Assembly: GCF_032399705.1 (NCBI RefSeq)
Contig: NZ_CP135922.1
Span: 4,526,001-4,590,000 of the forward strand
Length of the DNA stretch: 64,000 nucleotides
Reading direction: 5' to 3'
From: Paenibacillus sp. BIC5C1
Lineage (GTDB): Bacteria; Bacillota; Bacilli; Paenibacillales; Paenibacillaceae
How positions within the stretch are numbered: position 1 is the first letter of the stretch; the number at the start of each line of letters is the position of its first letter. Below are positions 35,322 through 43,545 of the stretch, piece after piece. The translations under genes were made by a program, and so were the position numbers. Below the pieces are notes generated by a model. The model ran no database searches and had not been told where the DNA came from. It saw only the letters and a list, made by a program, of their open reading frames with translations.

Positions 35322-36572
35322 ATGATGAGTGAAGTCAGGGAAAAAGCGAGCAAGGCCCAAGCCGTGGTTACGCAGCTGAATCGACTGAGCACAGAACAAA
35401 AAAATAACGCCCTGCTGGTCATGGCGGACGCATTGATTGCCCAGTTGGATTCCATTATTGCAGCAAACGCTGACGATCTGGAACGTGGCAGACAGCAAGG
35501 CACGCCAGAATCGATGCTGGATCGCCTCGCTTTAAATAAGGAACGTATCGCTGGTATCGCTGAAGGACTGCGTCAGATCGTGGAGTTGCAAGACCCTGTA
35601 GGCGAAGTGCTGGAAACTTTCACTCGTCCGAACGGATTGCATGTTGAAAAATTGAGAGTGCCCATCGGTCTAATCGGCATCATCTACGAGGCACGTCCAA
35701 ATGTTACAGTAGATGCAGCCGGACTATGCCTCAAAACAGGTAACGCTGTACTACTGCGAGGCGGCTCCTCTGCCCTCTCCTCCAATCGTAAAATTGTGGA
35801 GGTACTTCATCAGGCATTGGCAACAACAGATATGCCAGCTGATGCATTGCAGCTTGTTGAGGATGCAGACCGTTCCTCCGTGGACGAAATGCTTAAGTTA
35901 AATGGACTCCTCGATGTCATCATCCCACGTGGCGGAGCTTCACTGATCCGCAATGTAGTAGCCAATGCAACAGTGCCTGTGATCGAAACCGGCGCAGGAA
36001 TCTGTCATACTTATGTGGATGAATCTGCCGATCCGGTCATGGCAGCGGAGATTGCTATTAATGCCAAGGCACAGCGTCCATCCGTGTGCAACTCCATGGA
36101 AACCCTGTTGCTGCACGCCGTTTACGCCGAGGAACATCTCCCGACACTGGCTGAACAACTCCGTGAGGCGAACGTCCAGTTGAAGGGGTGTGACACGGTC
36201 CGCCGTCTCGTTCCCTCTGCCCTTCCTGTGACGGAAGAAGATTATGCAACAGAGTACAATGATTATATTTTAAATATTCGTGTAGTTCAGAACCTGGATG
36301 AAGCGATGGAGCATATCGCACGTTATGGTACAAAGCATTCAGAGTGTATCGTCACCAAGGATACGAGTAATGCAGAACGTTTTTTACATGATGTAGATGC
36401 AGCCGCTGTATACCATAATGCTTCCACACGTTTCACAGACGGATTTGAATTCGGTTATGGAGCCGAAATAGGGATCAGTACTCAGAAGCTGCATGCTCGT
36501 GGACCTATGGGGCTGCCTGCATTAACGTCAACCAAATACCGTATCACTGGAAATGGACAAATCCGGCAATAA
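35322..36572 (+). CDS. proA: Gamma-glutamyl phosphate reductase
   Basis: ProA reduces glutamyl phosphate to glutamate semialdehyde with NADPH. The 416 residues are of aldehyde dehydrogenase fold, with GLIGIIYEARPNVTVDA, GNAVLLRGGSSALSSNR, ETGAGICHTYVDESADP and the catalytic Cys in AQRPSVCNSMETLL. Two adjacent ATGs at the start follow GGGAGGAATTT. The 94-base gap after proB has no terminator, so they share a transcript. Confidence 0.97.
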   Translation: MMSEVREKASKAQAVVTQLNRLSTEQKNNALLVMADALIAQLDSIIAANADDLERGRQQGTPESMLDRLALNKERIAGIAEGLRQIVELQDPVGEVLETFTRPNGLHVEKLRVPIGLIGIIYEARPNVTVDAAGLCLKTGNAVLLRGGSSALSSNRKIVEVLHQALATTDMPADALQLVEDADRSSVDEMLKLNGLLDVIIPRGGASLIRNVVANATVPVIETGAGICHTYVDESADPVMAAEIAINAKAQRPSVCNSMETLLLHAVYAEEHLPTLAEQLREANVQLKGCDTVRRLVPSALPVTEEDYATEYNDYILNIRVVQNLDEAMEHIARYGTKHSECIVTKDTSNAERFLHDVDAAAVYHNASTRFTDGFEFGYGAEIGISTQKLHARGPMGLPALTSTKYRITGNGQIRQ

Positions 36573-36607
36573 TATCGAGCTACAGTTATATAGGAGGAAC
36601 GATAAAT

Positions 36608-37468
36608 ATGAGTCAAGAACAACAGACGTTATTACAACAGAAGATTACTTTTCACGGAGCAGGTGCGATGGCTGAAGCCATCGTGCGCGGATTAATTTCC
36701 CGCCTTGTCGTACGTCCGCAGGACATTACGATGCTGAACCGCAGCAACCAGAAACGTCAGGAGGAGCTCAGCACCCGTTATGCCGTACATACCGGAACTG
36801 CTGCACAATCGCTGGATCATCTCGCTGCTTCTCCAGTTATTGTACTCTGCATGAAACCGAAGGATGCTGCCGCAGCGCTGCGTGAACTTGGGCCTCTCCT
36901 GTCGTCGGATCAATTAATCGTTTCAGTTATTGCCGGATTATCGATCCGTACGATGCAATCCCTACTGGGACGCAAGCAACCGATCGCCCGCACCATGCCG
37001 AATACATCCAGTACAATCGGACTTGGCGCAACCGGACTTGCCTTTTCTGAAGAGATTACGGATGAACAACGCAGTACAGTCATGACGATGTTCGAAGCTG
37101 TTGGAATCGTGACCATCGTGCCTGAAGATAAACTCGAAGTGCTCACAGGTATTTCCGGAAGTGGTCCGGCTTATGTATACTATTTGATGGAGGCCATGAT
37201 TGCCGCAGGTATTCGTGGCGGCTTGTCCAGCCAACAATCCCGCGATCTGACTGTTCAGACTGTCCTTGGTGCTTCACGCATGGTGCAGCAAACTGGCTTA
37301 GAGCCAATGAAACTCCGTAGTGATGTGACCTCCCCGGGAGGCGCAACTCAGGCGGCTCTAAAGACGCTGGACGAAGGAGATTTCTTTGAAAATGTAATCG
37401 CAGCCGTCAACCGCTGTGCAGAGCGCTCACGGGAGATGGGGGCTGCTTTGGAAGGAGATTTAAAATGA
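36608..37468 (+). CDS. proC: Pyrroline-5-carboxylate reductase
   Basis: ProC makes the final proline from P5C with NAD(P)H. The 286 residues have an N-terminal Rossmann motif (FHGAGAMAEAIVRGL), the cofactor loop MLNRSNQKR, VLCMKPKDA, MPNTSSTIGLGATGL and the C-terminal family signature SGSGPAYVYYLMEAM with TSPGGATQAAL. TAGGAGGAACG precedes the ATG. Its stop overlaps the mtnW start by four bases, so proline and methionine-salvage genes are translationally linked. Confidence 0.97.
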   Translation: MSQEQQTLLQQKITFHGAGAMAEAIVRGLISRLVVRPQDITMLNRSNQKRQEELSTRYAVHTGTAAQSLDHLAASPVIVLCMKPKDAAAALRELGPLLSSDQLIVSVIAGLSIRTMQSLLGRKQPIARTMPNTSSTIGLGATGLAFSEEITDEQRSTVMTMFEAVGIVTIVPEDKLEVLTGISGSGPAYVYYLMEAMIAAGIRGGLSSQQSRDLTVQTVLGASRMVQQTGLEPMKLRSDVTSPGGATQAALKTLDEGDFFENVIAAVNRCAERSREMGAALEGDLK

Positions 37469-38688
37469 ATAATATGTGCACAGCCACATATCGTCTGCAT
37501 GATGATCGTGCAGACTTCCGCAAGAAGGCTGAGTCCATTGCTATCGGCATGACTGTTGGCAGTTGGACTGAATTGCCTCAGGCCAAGCGTGAGGCGATGC
37601 AGAAACATTTGGGCGAAGTCATCAGCGTTGAGGTGCATGAAGCTGAGGGCATGGCCCCAGGTGAGCGTTACGCCGATATTACCATCGGTTATCCGGATGT
37701 GAATTTCAGCCGTGACATTCCTGCCCTACTCGTGACGGTCTTTGGTAAAATCTCAATGGATGGACGTATCAAACTGACACGGCTTGGATTCTCGGATGGC
37801 TTCCTTAGCGCATTCCCTGGTCCTAAGTTTGGACTGAATGGTGTTCGTGATCTGCTAGGTGTACATGATCGTCCATTGTTAATGAGTATCTTTAAATCAG
37901 TTATTGGACTGGATGCTGACGAACTGAAGGAACAGTTTATTCGCCAAGCTCTTGGTGGAGTAGACTTGATTAAAGATGATGAAATTCTGTTTGAGAACAA
38001 ACTGACTCCGATTGAGAAAAGAGTCGAGGTCTGCATGAAAGCCGCGGAACAGGCACGCAAGGAGACAGGTAAGAAACTTCTTTATGCCGCAAATTTAACT
38101 GGACCTACCTCACGCCTGAAGCAACAGGCTGAACGTGCCATAGGCGCAGGAGCAAATGCACTGTTGTTTAATGTCTTGTCTTATGGATATGACGTTCTGC
38201 ACGAACTTAGCAGTGATCCGGACATCAATGTGCCAATCATGGCTCACCCTGCGCTTGCAGGTGCACTGTATCCTTCACCACACTATGGTATCTCAGCATC
38301 TGTCCTGCTGGGACAACTGATGCGACTTGCTGGAGCGGATCTGGTGCTCTTCCCTTCCCCTTACGGATCGGTTACGATGCCGAAGGAAGAGAATATGGCC
38401 ATTACAGAACAATTGCTGTCATCTGAACTTCCAGTCAGAACCAGCATGCCTGTGCCTTCAGCAGGTATACATCCAGGGCTTGTACCGCTTATTCTGCGTG
38501 ACTTCGGCACTGATGTCATCGTTAATGCTGGCGGAGGTATTCATGGACATCCCATGGGCACTGAGGCAGGCGGACGGGCATTCTTGCAGGCTATCGAGGC
38601 AGCCCAACGTTCCATTCCACTGGCAGAATATGCAGTCGAACATCCAGAACTGAAAAGTGCACTGGATCTGTGGGGTGGCGAACGATGA
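37465..38688 (+). CDS. mtnW: 2,3-diketo-5-methylthiopentyl-1-phosphate enolase (RuBisCO-like protein)
   Basis: MtnW is the RuBisCO-like enolase of methionine salvage. The 407 residues show a RuBisCO large-chain fold: PGPKFGLNGVRDLLGV, LGGVDLIKDDE (metal-site Lys that is carbamylated in the family), the NVLSYGYDVLHELS region and VNAGGGIHGHPMGTEAGGRA. The catalytic loop differs from true RuBisCO, as expected. The start overlaps proC by ATGA, with AAGGAG upstream, and the stop overlaps mtnX by four bases. Confidence 0.96.
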   Translation: MNNMCTATYRLHDDRADFRKKAESIAIGMTVGSWTELPQAKREAMQKHLGEVISVEVHEAEGMAPGERYADITIGYPDVNFSRDIPALLVTVFGKISMDGRIKLTRLGFSDGFLSAFPGPKFGLNGVRDLLGVHDRPLLMSIFKSVIGLDADELKEQFIRQALGGVDLIKDDEILFENKLTPIEKRVEVCMKAAEQARKETGKKLLYAANLTGPTSRLKQQAERAIGAGANALLFNVLSYGYDVLHELSSDPDINVPIMAHPALAGALYPSPHYGISASVLLGQLMRLAGADLVLFPSPYGSVTMPKEENMAITEQLLSSELPVRTSMPVPSAGIHPGLVPLILRDFGTDVIVNAGGGIHGHPMGTEAGGRAFLQAIEAAQRSIPLAEYAVEHPELKSALDLWGGER

Positions 38689-39362
38689 GAAGTGATAAAA
38701 AAACAGTTATTTTCTGTGATTTTGATGGCACGATCACCCTTTCGGACAATATCGTAGCGATTATGAAACATTTTAAACCTGAAGGCATTGAAGCGATTAT
38801 GAAAGACACGATTGAACAGCGAATTTCGCTTCGTGAAGGTGTGGGAGCAATGTTCGCTCTGTTGCATTCTTCGCAGAAAGATGAGATTGTGGAATTTGTA
38901 CTGGGACAGGCAGGCATCCGAGAAGGGTTCAGCGAATTTCTTGCATACGTTCGGAACGAGGGCATTGAATTTAATGTCACCAGCGGCGGAATGGACTTTT
39001 TTATCGAGCCTTTGCTCGCTCCATTCGATATTCCACAGGATCACGTTTATTGCAATGGGGCGGATTTCACAGATGAATTCATACGTATTGAATGGCCTAA
39101 TCCATGTCAGCCTCCTTGTGAGAATGGCTGCGGCATGTGTAAAACGACGGTTATTCGTACATTCCCGGAAGAACAATATAATCGTATCCTCATTGGAGAC
39201 AGTCTAACGGATTTTGAAGGTGCCAAAATTGCTGATCTTGTCTACTCCCGTTCTATCCTGACAGATAAGTGTATAGAGCTGGGTGTGGATCATGTCCCAT
39301 TCACAACCTTCTACGATATTATGGAAGATATGAAACAGAAGCAAACACAAGGAGTGCTGTAA
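38685..39362 (+). CDS. mtnX: 2-hydroxy-3-keto-5-methylthiopentenyl-1-phosphate phosphatase
   Basis: MtnX dephosphorylates the product of MtnW. The 225-residue HAD phosphatase has FCDFDGTITLSD (nucleophile Asp), FNVTSGGMDFF and ILIGDSLTDFEGAK (acid residues). It uses the ATG at 38685, which overlaps the mtnW stop (ATGA). In bacteria without an MtnC fusion, the MtnW plus MtnX pair does the job, as in B. subtilis. The order mtnW-X-B matches B. subtilis. Confidence 0.95.
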   Translation: MRSDKKTVIFCDFDGTITLSDNIVAIMKHFKPEGIEAIMKDTIEQRISLREGVGAMFALLHSSQKDEIVEFVLGQAGIREGFSEFLAYVRNEGIEFNVTSGGMDFFIEPLLAPFDIPQDHVYCNGADFTDEFIRIEWPNPCQPPCENGCGMCKTTVIRTFPEEQYNRILIGDSLTDFEGAKIADLVYSRSILTDKCIELGVDHVPFTTFYDIMEDMKQKQTQGVL

Positions 39363-39364
39363 AA

Positions 39365-40018
39365 ATGGGTTTTGAAAAGATTACATTGGAACATAAACGC
39401 CAGGTCCTCGAAGAGCTGGCTGATATCAAAGCGCTGTTTGCCAGCCGGAATTGGTTCCCTGGTACAAGTGGCAACCTGTCGATGCGTGTGGGCGACTTCG
39501 ACCCGGAGCAATTCTATTTTGCAGTTACTGCATCAGGCAAAGACAAATCTCTCCGTACACCGGAAGACTTTCTGTTTGTGGACAAACATGGTAAGGCCAT
39601 TGAGACCACAACCCTGAAACCGAGCGCTGAAACGTTGATTCACTGCGAAATCTATCGTTTAACCGGCTGCGGTGCCGTGTTCCATGTGCATACCGTATTT
39701 AACAACCTGATCAGTGAATTCTTTGGAGCAGATGGACACGTACCAATTCAAGGCATCGAATTGATCAAGGCTTTCAACATCTGGGAAGAAAATGCGGAGA
39801 TTCGTGTACCGGTTCTGCCTAACTTTGCGGATATTCCATCTATCGCTGAATTGGTGCCAGGTGTACTTGATGCCAATGTACCAGGAATTTTGCTGCGTAA
39901 CCACGGTATTTATGCCTGGGGCAAAGATGCTTTTGAAGCGAAACGTCATCTGGAAGCGTTCGAATTCCTGTTTGAAGTAATGTATCGTCAGCTGCTGCTG
40001 AAGGGTGCTACGAAATAG
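39365..40018 (+). CDS. mtnB: Methylthioribulose-1-phosphate dehydratase
   Basis: MtnB dehydrates methylthioribulose-1-phosphate. The 217 residues are of the class II aldolase fold, with ASRNWFPGTSGNLSMRV, zinc ligands in FHVHTVFNN and LRNHGIYAWG, and the LKPSAETLIHCEIYRLTGCG region. AAGGAG lies ten bases before the ATG at 39365, and mtnX ends two bases before it. In B. subtilis mtnD follows; here no mtnD is present and an IS110 element begins about 50 bases later. Confidence 0.95.
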   Translation: MGFEKITLEHKRQVLEELADIKALFASRNWFPGTSGNLSMRVGDFDPEQFYFAVTASGKDKSLRTPEDFLFVDKHGKAIETTTLKPSAETLIHCEIYRLTGCGAVFHVHTVFNNLISEFFGADGHVPIQGIELIKAFNIWEENAEIRVPVLPNFADIPSIAELVPGVLDANVPGILLRNHGIYAWGKDAFEAKRHLEAFEFLFEVMYRQLLLKGATK

Positions 40019-40169
40019 CAATCATTTATTCGAAATCAAAGCTGCATAAACAAAAACCAGCTAATGTTTGTCAAGCATTTCAGGTTGGATGAGTTCTCTT
40101 TTCGTGTTATACTTTTTTCGACCAACACGAATAACCTCCACGGCCATGGAGGTTTTGGTTAAATATGGA

Positions 40170-41348
40170 TTACGCTTGGTAGGGCTGCCCCTTCTGCAAG
40201 ATGGCGAAAATGTGATGCAACAGCTTGTTCGCGCAAGCGATCACAACCACCTTGTAGGGCTTGCCCTCGTTTCTTTTTTTCTCGTAGTACGAATGGATTC
40301 TTGCATTTGCATTCTTCCGCATTCCGCATTGCACCGCTAAATACAGCGATCGTCTGAGCCTTTTAGAGCCTCGTTTCGTGATTCGTGTACTGGTCGCTGT
40401 GAACTTTCCTGAACTGAAAATCCCTGGGTCAAGGCCTGCAAACGCCACAAGTTGCTTCGCATCACTAAACTGTTTTACATCACCTAGTTCAGCTACAATA
40501 GCTGCCGCCAATTTCATTCCAATTCCCGGGATGCTTTTCACAAGTTCAACTTCGGGTAGGCTTGCCGCTATTTCCTCCATTTGCTTTTCGAGCCCCTCCA
40601 GTTGCCCGATTATTGTCAGCAATAACGTGACCATCCCGAGAAGAGCCTGGCTTTGAGACGGACTACGCCGAGTTTTTTTCCAGTCACACAGCATTTCCTC
40701 CAGTTTTCCGACTTTTTCAATCGCCCACTGCTGGGAACGAGATTTTCGTGTGCCTCCTTGAATAATTTCAATCCAATCCGCTGTACCTTCCTCTAAACAA
40801 CGGGCTAGTATCGTCAATGACGTTACCGAAAACACATTCGAAAATAACCCTTCGTACCTCGGAAACACTTGCTCCAATAGGGCTCTACTGTTCAGTTTTG
40901 CCTGCACAAAGATTCCTGTAACGAATTCATGCTGCCGTGTCAAATGTTGCAACTCCGTATACGTCTCATCCCAGGTCCGGTGCGGCTTCACGTCGCCACG
41001 GTAGTACATCTCTGCCAGATGCCAAGCATCCAGTGCATCCGTTTTGACTTTGCGTAGCTGGGCTCCCTTGGCTCGTTTGGACTGCAACGGATTCACCATA
41101 TAGTAGGTGTAGCCACTTCGTTCCAAGTACGAAACCAATGCGCGATGGTAATGCCCTGTCGCTTCCAGAACCACCACGGGCGCCAAGCCCGTTTCGGCCT
41201 GAAGCGTGTCTAGCATGACCGAGAAACGTTCGAATCCATTCTTTTCATGTATAATCTCTACTGCTTTGCCATACGGTTCATTTCTCTTCCTAAACGCTTG
41301 AACTACACTCGAACCTTTGGCAACATCCACACCGACAACAGGTTCCAT
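40170..41348 (-). CDS. IS110-family DEDD transposase (recombinase)
   Basis: The 392-residue protein has an N-terminal RuvC-like DEDD domain: VVGVDVAKGSS, VVLEATGHYHRAL and KVKTDALDAWHLAEMYY. A coiled middle follows, then the C-terminal Tnp20 domain with SIPGIGMKLAAAIVAELGD, FAGLDPGIFSSGKF and TSTRITKRGSKRLRR, holding the conserved Ser. AAGGAGTGAGG precedes the ATG. The gene is intact. IS110 recombinases are guided by a bridge RNA made from the element's non-coding end. Confidence 0.95.
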   Translation of the reverse strand: MEPVVGVDVAKGSSVVQAFRKRNEPYGKAVEIIHEKNGFERFSVMLDTLQAETGLAPVVVLEATGHYHRALVSYLERSGYTYYMVNPLQSKRAKGAQLRKVKTDALDAWHLAEMYYRGDVKPHRTWDETYTELQHLTRQHEFVTGIFVQAKLNSRALLEQVFPRYEGLFSNVFSVTSLTILARCLEEGTADWIEIIQGGTRKSRSQQWAIEKVGKLEEMLCDWKKTRRSPSQSQALLGMVTLLLTIIGQLEGLEKQMEEIAASLPEVELVKSIPGIGMKLAAAIVAELGDVKQFSDAKQLVAFAGLDPGIFSSGKFTATSTRITKRGSKRLRRSLYLAVQCGMRKNANARIHSYYEKKRNEGKPYKVVVIACANKLLHHIFAILQKGQPYQA

Positions 41349-41545
41349 GTCCTCACTCCTTATCTTTTGTTTCGCCGGTCCTTTTCCACGATGGTTCCAA
41401 ACCCATAGCTTCGCTTGTTATACGGGGTCAACTGCCCCTACCAGCCCAAACATGGTCTTTTGGAGGTCGTGGGAGAACTGTTTTTGTTACGAGGTCCTAG
41501 CCCCTAAAGCCGCCACGTTCTCCCGGCTCCCCCCATCGTAAAACG
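41349..41545 (-). ncRNA. Candidate IS110 bridge RNA region
   Basis: About 200 structured bases lie directly upstream of the transposase start. On the minus strand GGGAGAAC (41524-41517) pairs with GTTCTCCC (41478-41471), enclosing a 38-base loop. Closer to the gene GGGG/CCCC pair at about 41424-41438, with flanking GGGCTGG and GGGTTTGG runs. Two successive loops upstream of the gene are the layout expected of a bridge RNA. The guide segments were not resolved. Confidence 0.45.
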
Positions 41546-41550
41546 ACCAC

Positions 41551-41584
41551 AAAAAAAGGCCAACCAGTAATTACTGGCTAACCT
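41551..41584 (-). terminator. Intrinsic terminator of the sigma-factor operon
   Basis: CCAGTAA (41564-41570) abuts TTACTGG (41571-41577), extended by GGCCAA/TTAGCC-type pairs. The A7 run at 41551-41557 is the U-tract on the minus strand. Confidence 0.65.
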
Positions 41585-41593
41585 GATAATACG

Positions 41594-41637
41594 AAACACG
41601 CCAAGGCTGGTATACATAGGCCTCGGCGTGTTTTTAT
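41594..41637 (+). terminator. Intrinsic terminator facing the mtn operon
   Basis: AAACACGCC (41594-41602) pairs with GGCGTGTTT (41625-41633), with an inner AGGC/GCCT stem, followed by a T-run on the plus strand. It is probably the original end of the pro-mtn operon before the IS110 insertion. Confidence 0.6.
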
Positions 41638-41770
41638 GTTTGGGGAATTCCTTGTTTTCTATGATTTCTTTGTTTTCCCTTTTGAAAAGAGAATCAAAAA
41701 ACTGGGGATAACAGCGATTAGAAGGTTGCTCTGTCATCGTAGTGTTAGTGTAAATATTCTTCAGTTCACT

Positions 41771-43075
41771 CTAAAGACGATCATCCCGATCCTTGAATAA
41801 AAAGAGACTGTCTGCTCCCTCATCAGATCGATGAACCGCACTATTCGTATTCGCCCCGCGCTGCTTGCCGAACAATAACTTCAGACCGCCAAAAATGAGC
41901 AGCAAGGAGACAATCACGGTGTTCACATACGAACGAATCTCGTACGTCATAAATGCATCCGGAAACAGCTCATTTAGCTGTGGAATGACCAGACGGATAA
42001 ACAGATAGTACAGTCCGAGAGCAGCAATTCCGAATCCAATCAGGCGCTGGTGACGAGTCCAATCCTTGAAAATAGGTTGATCGGTCAACGGTTCGCGGCC
42101 ATACCGGCTTGAACACTGCAGTCCGTCAAAGAAGCTGTAGAACCAGATTAACGGAATCATGAACAGGAACACCGATAAATGAAGCAGGTCCAGAATGTAG
42201 ATGCTGCCGAGAAACAGGAACATGAGTTGCATGCCTCTTTTTTGCAGTCCCAGATACAGATGACCCGCACCCGGGAAGGCTGATAACAAGGTTGCCAGCA
42301 CTTTGCTGCGCCGTCCAGAAGCCCTGCCCATCTCCAGCTCCTCGAACAACGTACGATCCTGTAATACCTCACCGGCCTGCTTGCGATGCACATGCTGGAC
42401 GGCATCAAACATGCAGTATACCCAGATGACAGGCAGAATGAGCAAGAACATCAGAAATACGGATTCATTCGTAATGGAAGCTACAAAAACCATCATGGCA
42501 AATGAGCCAAAGAACGCGATCAGGAATGATAAACCGCGATGTAACAGTCCGAGATGCAGATGTCCCAGACCTGGAACAAAGGAAAGCAAAATCGTGAAGA
42601 ATCGTTCGCTTTCACTGCCTTTTCGATACATGGGTTGACCGTAAGCCCCTTCGGGGCCACCATACTCACCACCCTGATGCTGATGTATTCCCTCCTGGTC
42701 CATGTCCATCTGTCCCAAATGACCTTCCTGACCAGCGTATGCTCCCTGATATGCCACTCCCTGATGAGGTCCACAGTAATGTGCTCCATATCCATGGTAT
42801 CGGGCATCATTAGGCGATGGGGCACGCAGCAGAACGATAATCATATCCAACATGCTGACACACCAGAAGAATATGGCTCCCAGGGCTCCAACAATCATTA
42901 ATTCCCTTTCACTCACCAGAATGGCCAGCATAAACGAACCAACAGCTGTCCCAAAAAAGAGTAATGGATAGATTACCGCTCTGGCAGGGCGACCCCAATA
43001 GAGAAAACCCAGACCCGGAATCAGGTTTAATAAGAATGCAAGTAATTTGTTACGATCTGATTGCACAGTCGTCAT
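41771..43075 (-). CDS. Polytopic membrane protein with three PGxGxxxxG repeats
   Basis: The 434-residue protein has three copies of a TM2-like unit. Each starts with a hydrophobic helix and the motif IPGLGFLYWG (20-28), VPGLGHLHLG (168-176) or FPGAGHLYLG (268-276), then one or two membrane helices and an Asp at the end (MLDMI, MFDAV, FFDGL). A Gly/Tyr/His/Gln-rich soluble loop lies at about residues 92-150. Two more membrane helices come near the C-terminus. I do not recognise a named family for the whole. It is the last gene of an operon with an ECF sigma factor and its putative anti-sigma factor, so it may sense or respond to envelope stress. Confidence 0.85.
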   Translation of the reverse strand: MTTVQSDRNKLLAFLLNLIPGLGFLYWGRPARAVIYPLLFFGTAVGSFMLAILVSERELMIVGALGAIFFWCVSMLDMIIVLLRAPSPNDARYHGYGAHYCGPHQGVAYQGAYAGQEGHLGQMDMDQEGIHQHQGGEYGGPEGAYGQPMYRKGSESERFFTILLSFVPGLGHLHLGLLHRGLSFLIAFFGSFAMMVFVASITNESVFLMFLLILPVIWVYCMFDAVQHVHRKQAGEVLQDRTLFEELEMGRASGRRSKVLATLLSAFPGAGHLYLGLQKRGMQLMFLFLGSIYILDLLHLSVFLFMIPLIWFYSFFDGLQCSSRYGREPLTDQPIFKDWTRHQRLIGFGIAALGLYYLFIRLVIPQLNELFPDAFMTYEIRSYVNTVIVSLLLIFGGLKLLFGKQRGANTNSAVHRSDEGADSLFLFKDRDDRL

Positions 43076-43103
43076 CCTTTCTTTTCAGGCAATGCGAAAC
43101 AAT

Positions 43104-43541
43104 TTATGGTCCAGGCTTGAAGTGATCCAGCCATGATGTGGCTGCCTCCGTCCATTTTTCCGTAAATGACCCCCTGTGATCACCTTCCTGAAACTTATGA
43201 TAAGGCGCAACCTTGTCAAACAGCCCTGAGGAGAGGAAGATTAACGTCAGACAAGCCGCTACAGCATAATGAAACACTTTGTGATCCAGCCAGAGACGTC
43301 TTCGTCCGGAACGCGATTTGCGCTTTGACTTGGAGGATTGCATCTCCGTAATTTGATTCATGACCGAATCGGCGAAGCCTACCGGGTCCTTCAGTTGTGG
43401 CAGCTCCCGATGAATGCCGAGTGCCTCGAGATAGTTGTCCATCGCTTCCGGAACGTCCATAAGCATCTGTTCCATCATACTTGCCTGGTCTGCAGTCATT
43501 CGGCCTTCAATATAATCAGTCCATTCCTGGACGGTATACAT
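43104..43541 (-). CDS. Putative anti-sigma factor, single-pass membrane protein
   Basis: The protein has about 145 residues from the ATG at 43541, five bases after the sigma stop. A longer reading from 43565 or 43601 would overlap the sigma gene. The N-terminal cytoplasmic part (YTVQEWTDYIEGRMTADQAS) resembles the anti-sigma domain fold but lacks the HxxxCxxC zinc motif. A basic stretch (SKSKRKSRSGRRRLW) precedes one membrane helix at about 92-110 (AVAACLTLIFLSSGLF), then a short outside tail follows. Position and topology support an anti-sigma role; sequence alone is weak evidence. Confidence 0.75.
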   Translation of the reverse strand: MYTVQEWTDYIEGRMTADQASMMEQMLMDVPEAMDNYLEALGIHRELPQLKDPVGFADSVMNQITEMQSSKSKRKSRSGRRRLWLDHKVFHYAVAACLTLIFLSSGLFDKVAPYHKFQEGDHRGSFTEKWTEAATSWLDHFKPGP

Positions 43542-43545
43542 CCTT

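Larger units (their letters stand above)
40065..41545 (-). mobile_element. IS110-family insertion sequence (ends approximate)
   Basis: A DEDD transposase gene is flanked by a short right end (about 40065-40169) and a longer non-coding left end (41349 to about 41545), as in the IS110 group. The size, about 1.48 kb, fits the family. Ends are inferred, not seen: there are no terminal inverted repeats or target duplications, as expected. The right end carries an outward TTGACA (40069-40074, minus strand), which could form a junction promoter in the circular form. The left limit is set by a terminator that appears to belong to the neighbouring operon (41551-41584). The element sits between mtnB and the converging terminators. 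Confidence 0.75.

Noticed and set aside
41504..41737. 77-codon minus-strand ORF overlapping the IS110 left end
   Set aside because: No ribosome binding site. It crosses two hairpin terminators and has no family resemblance.
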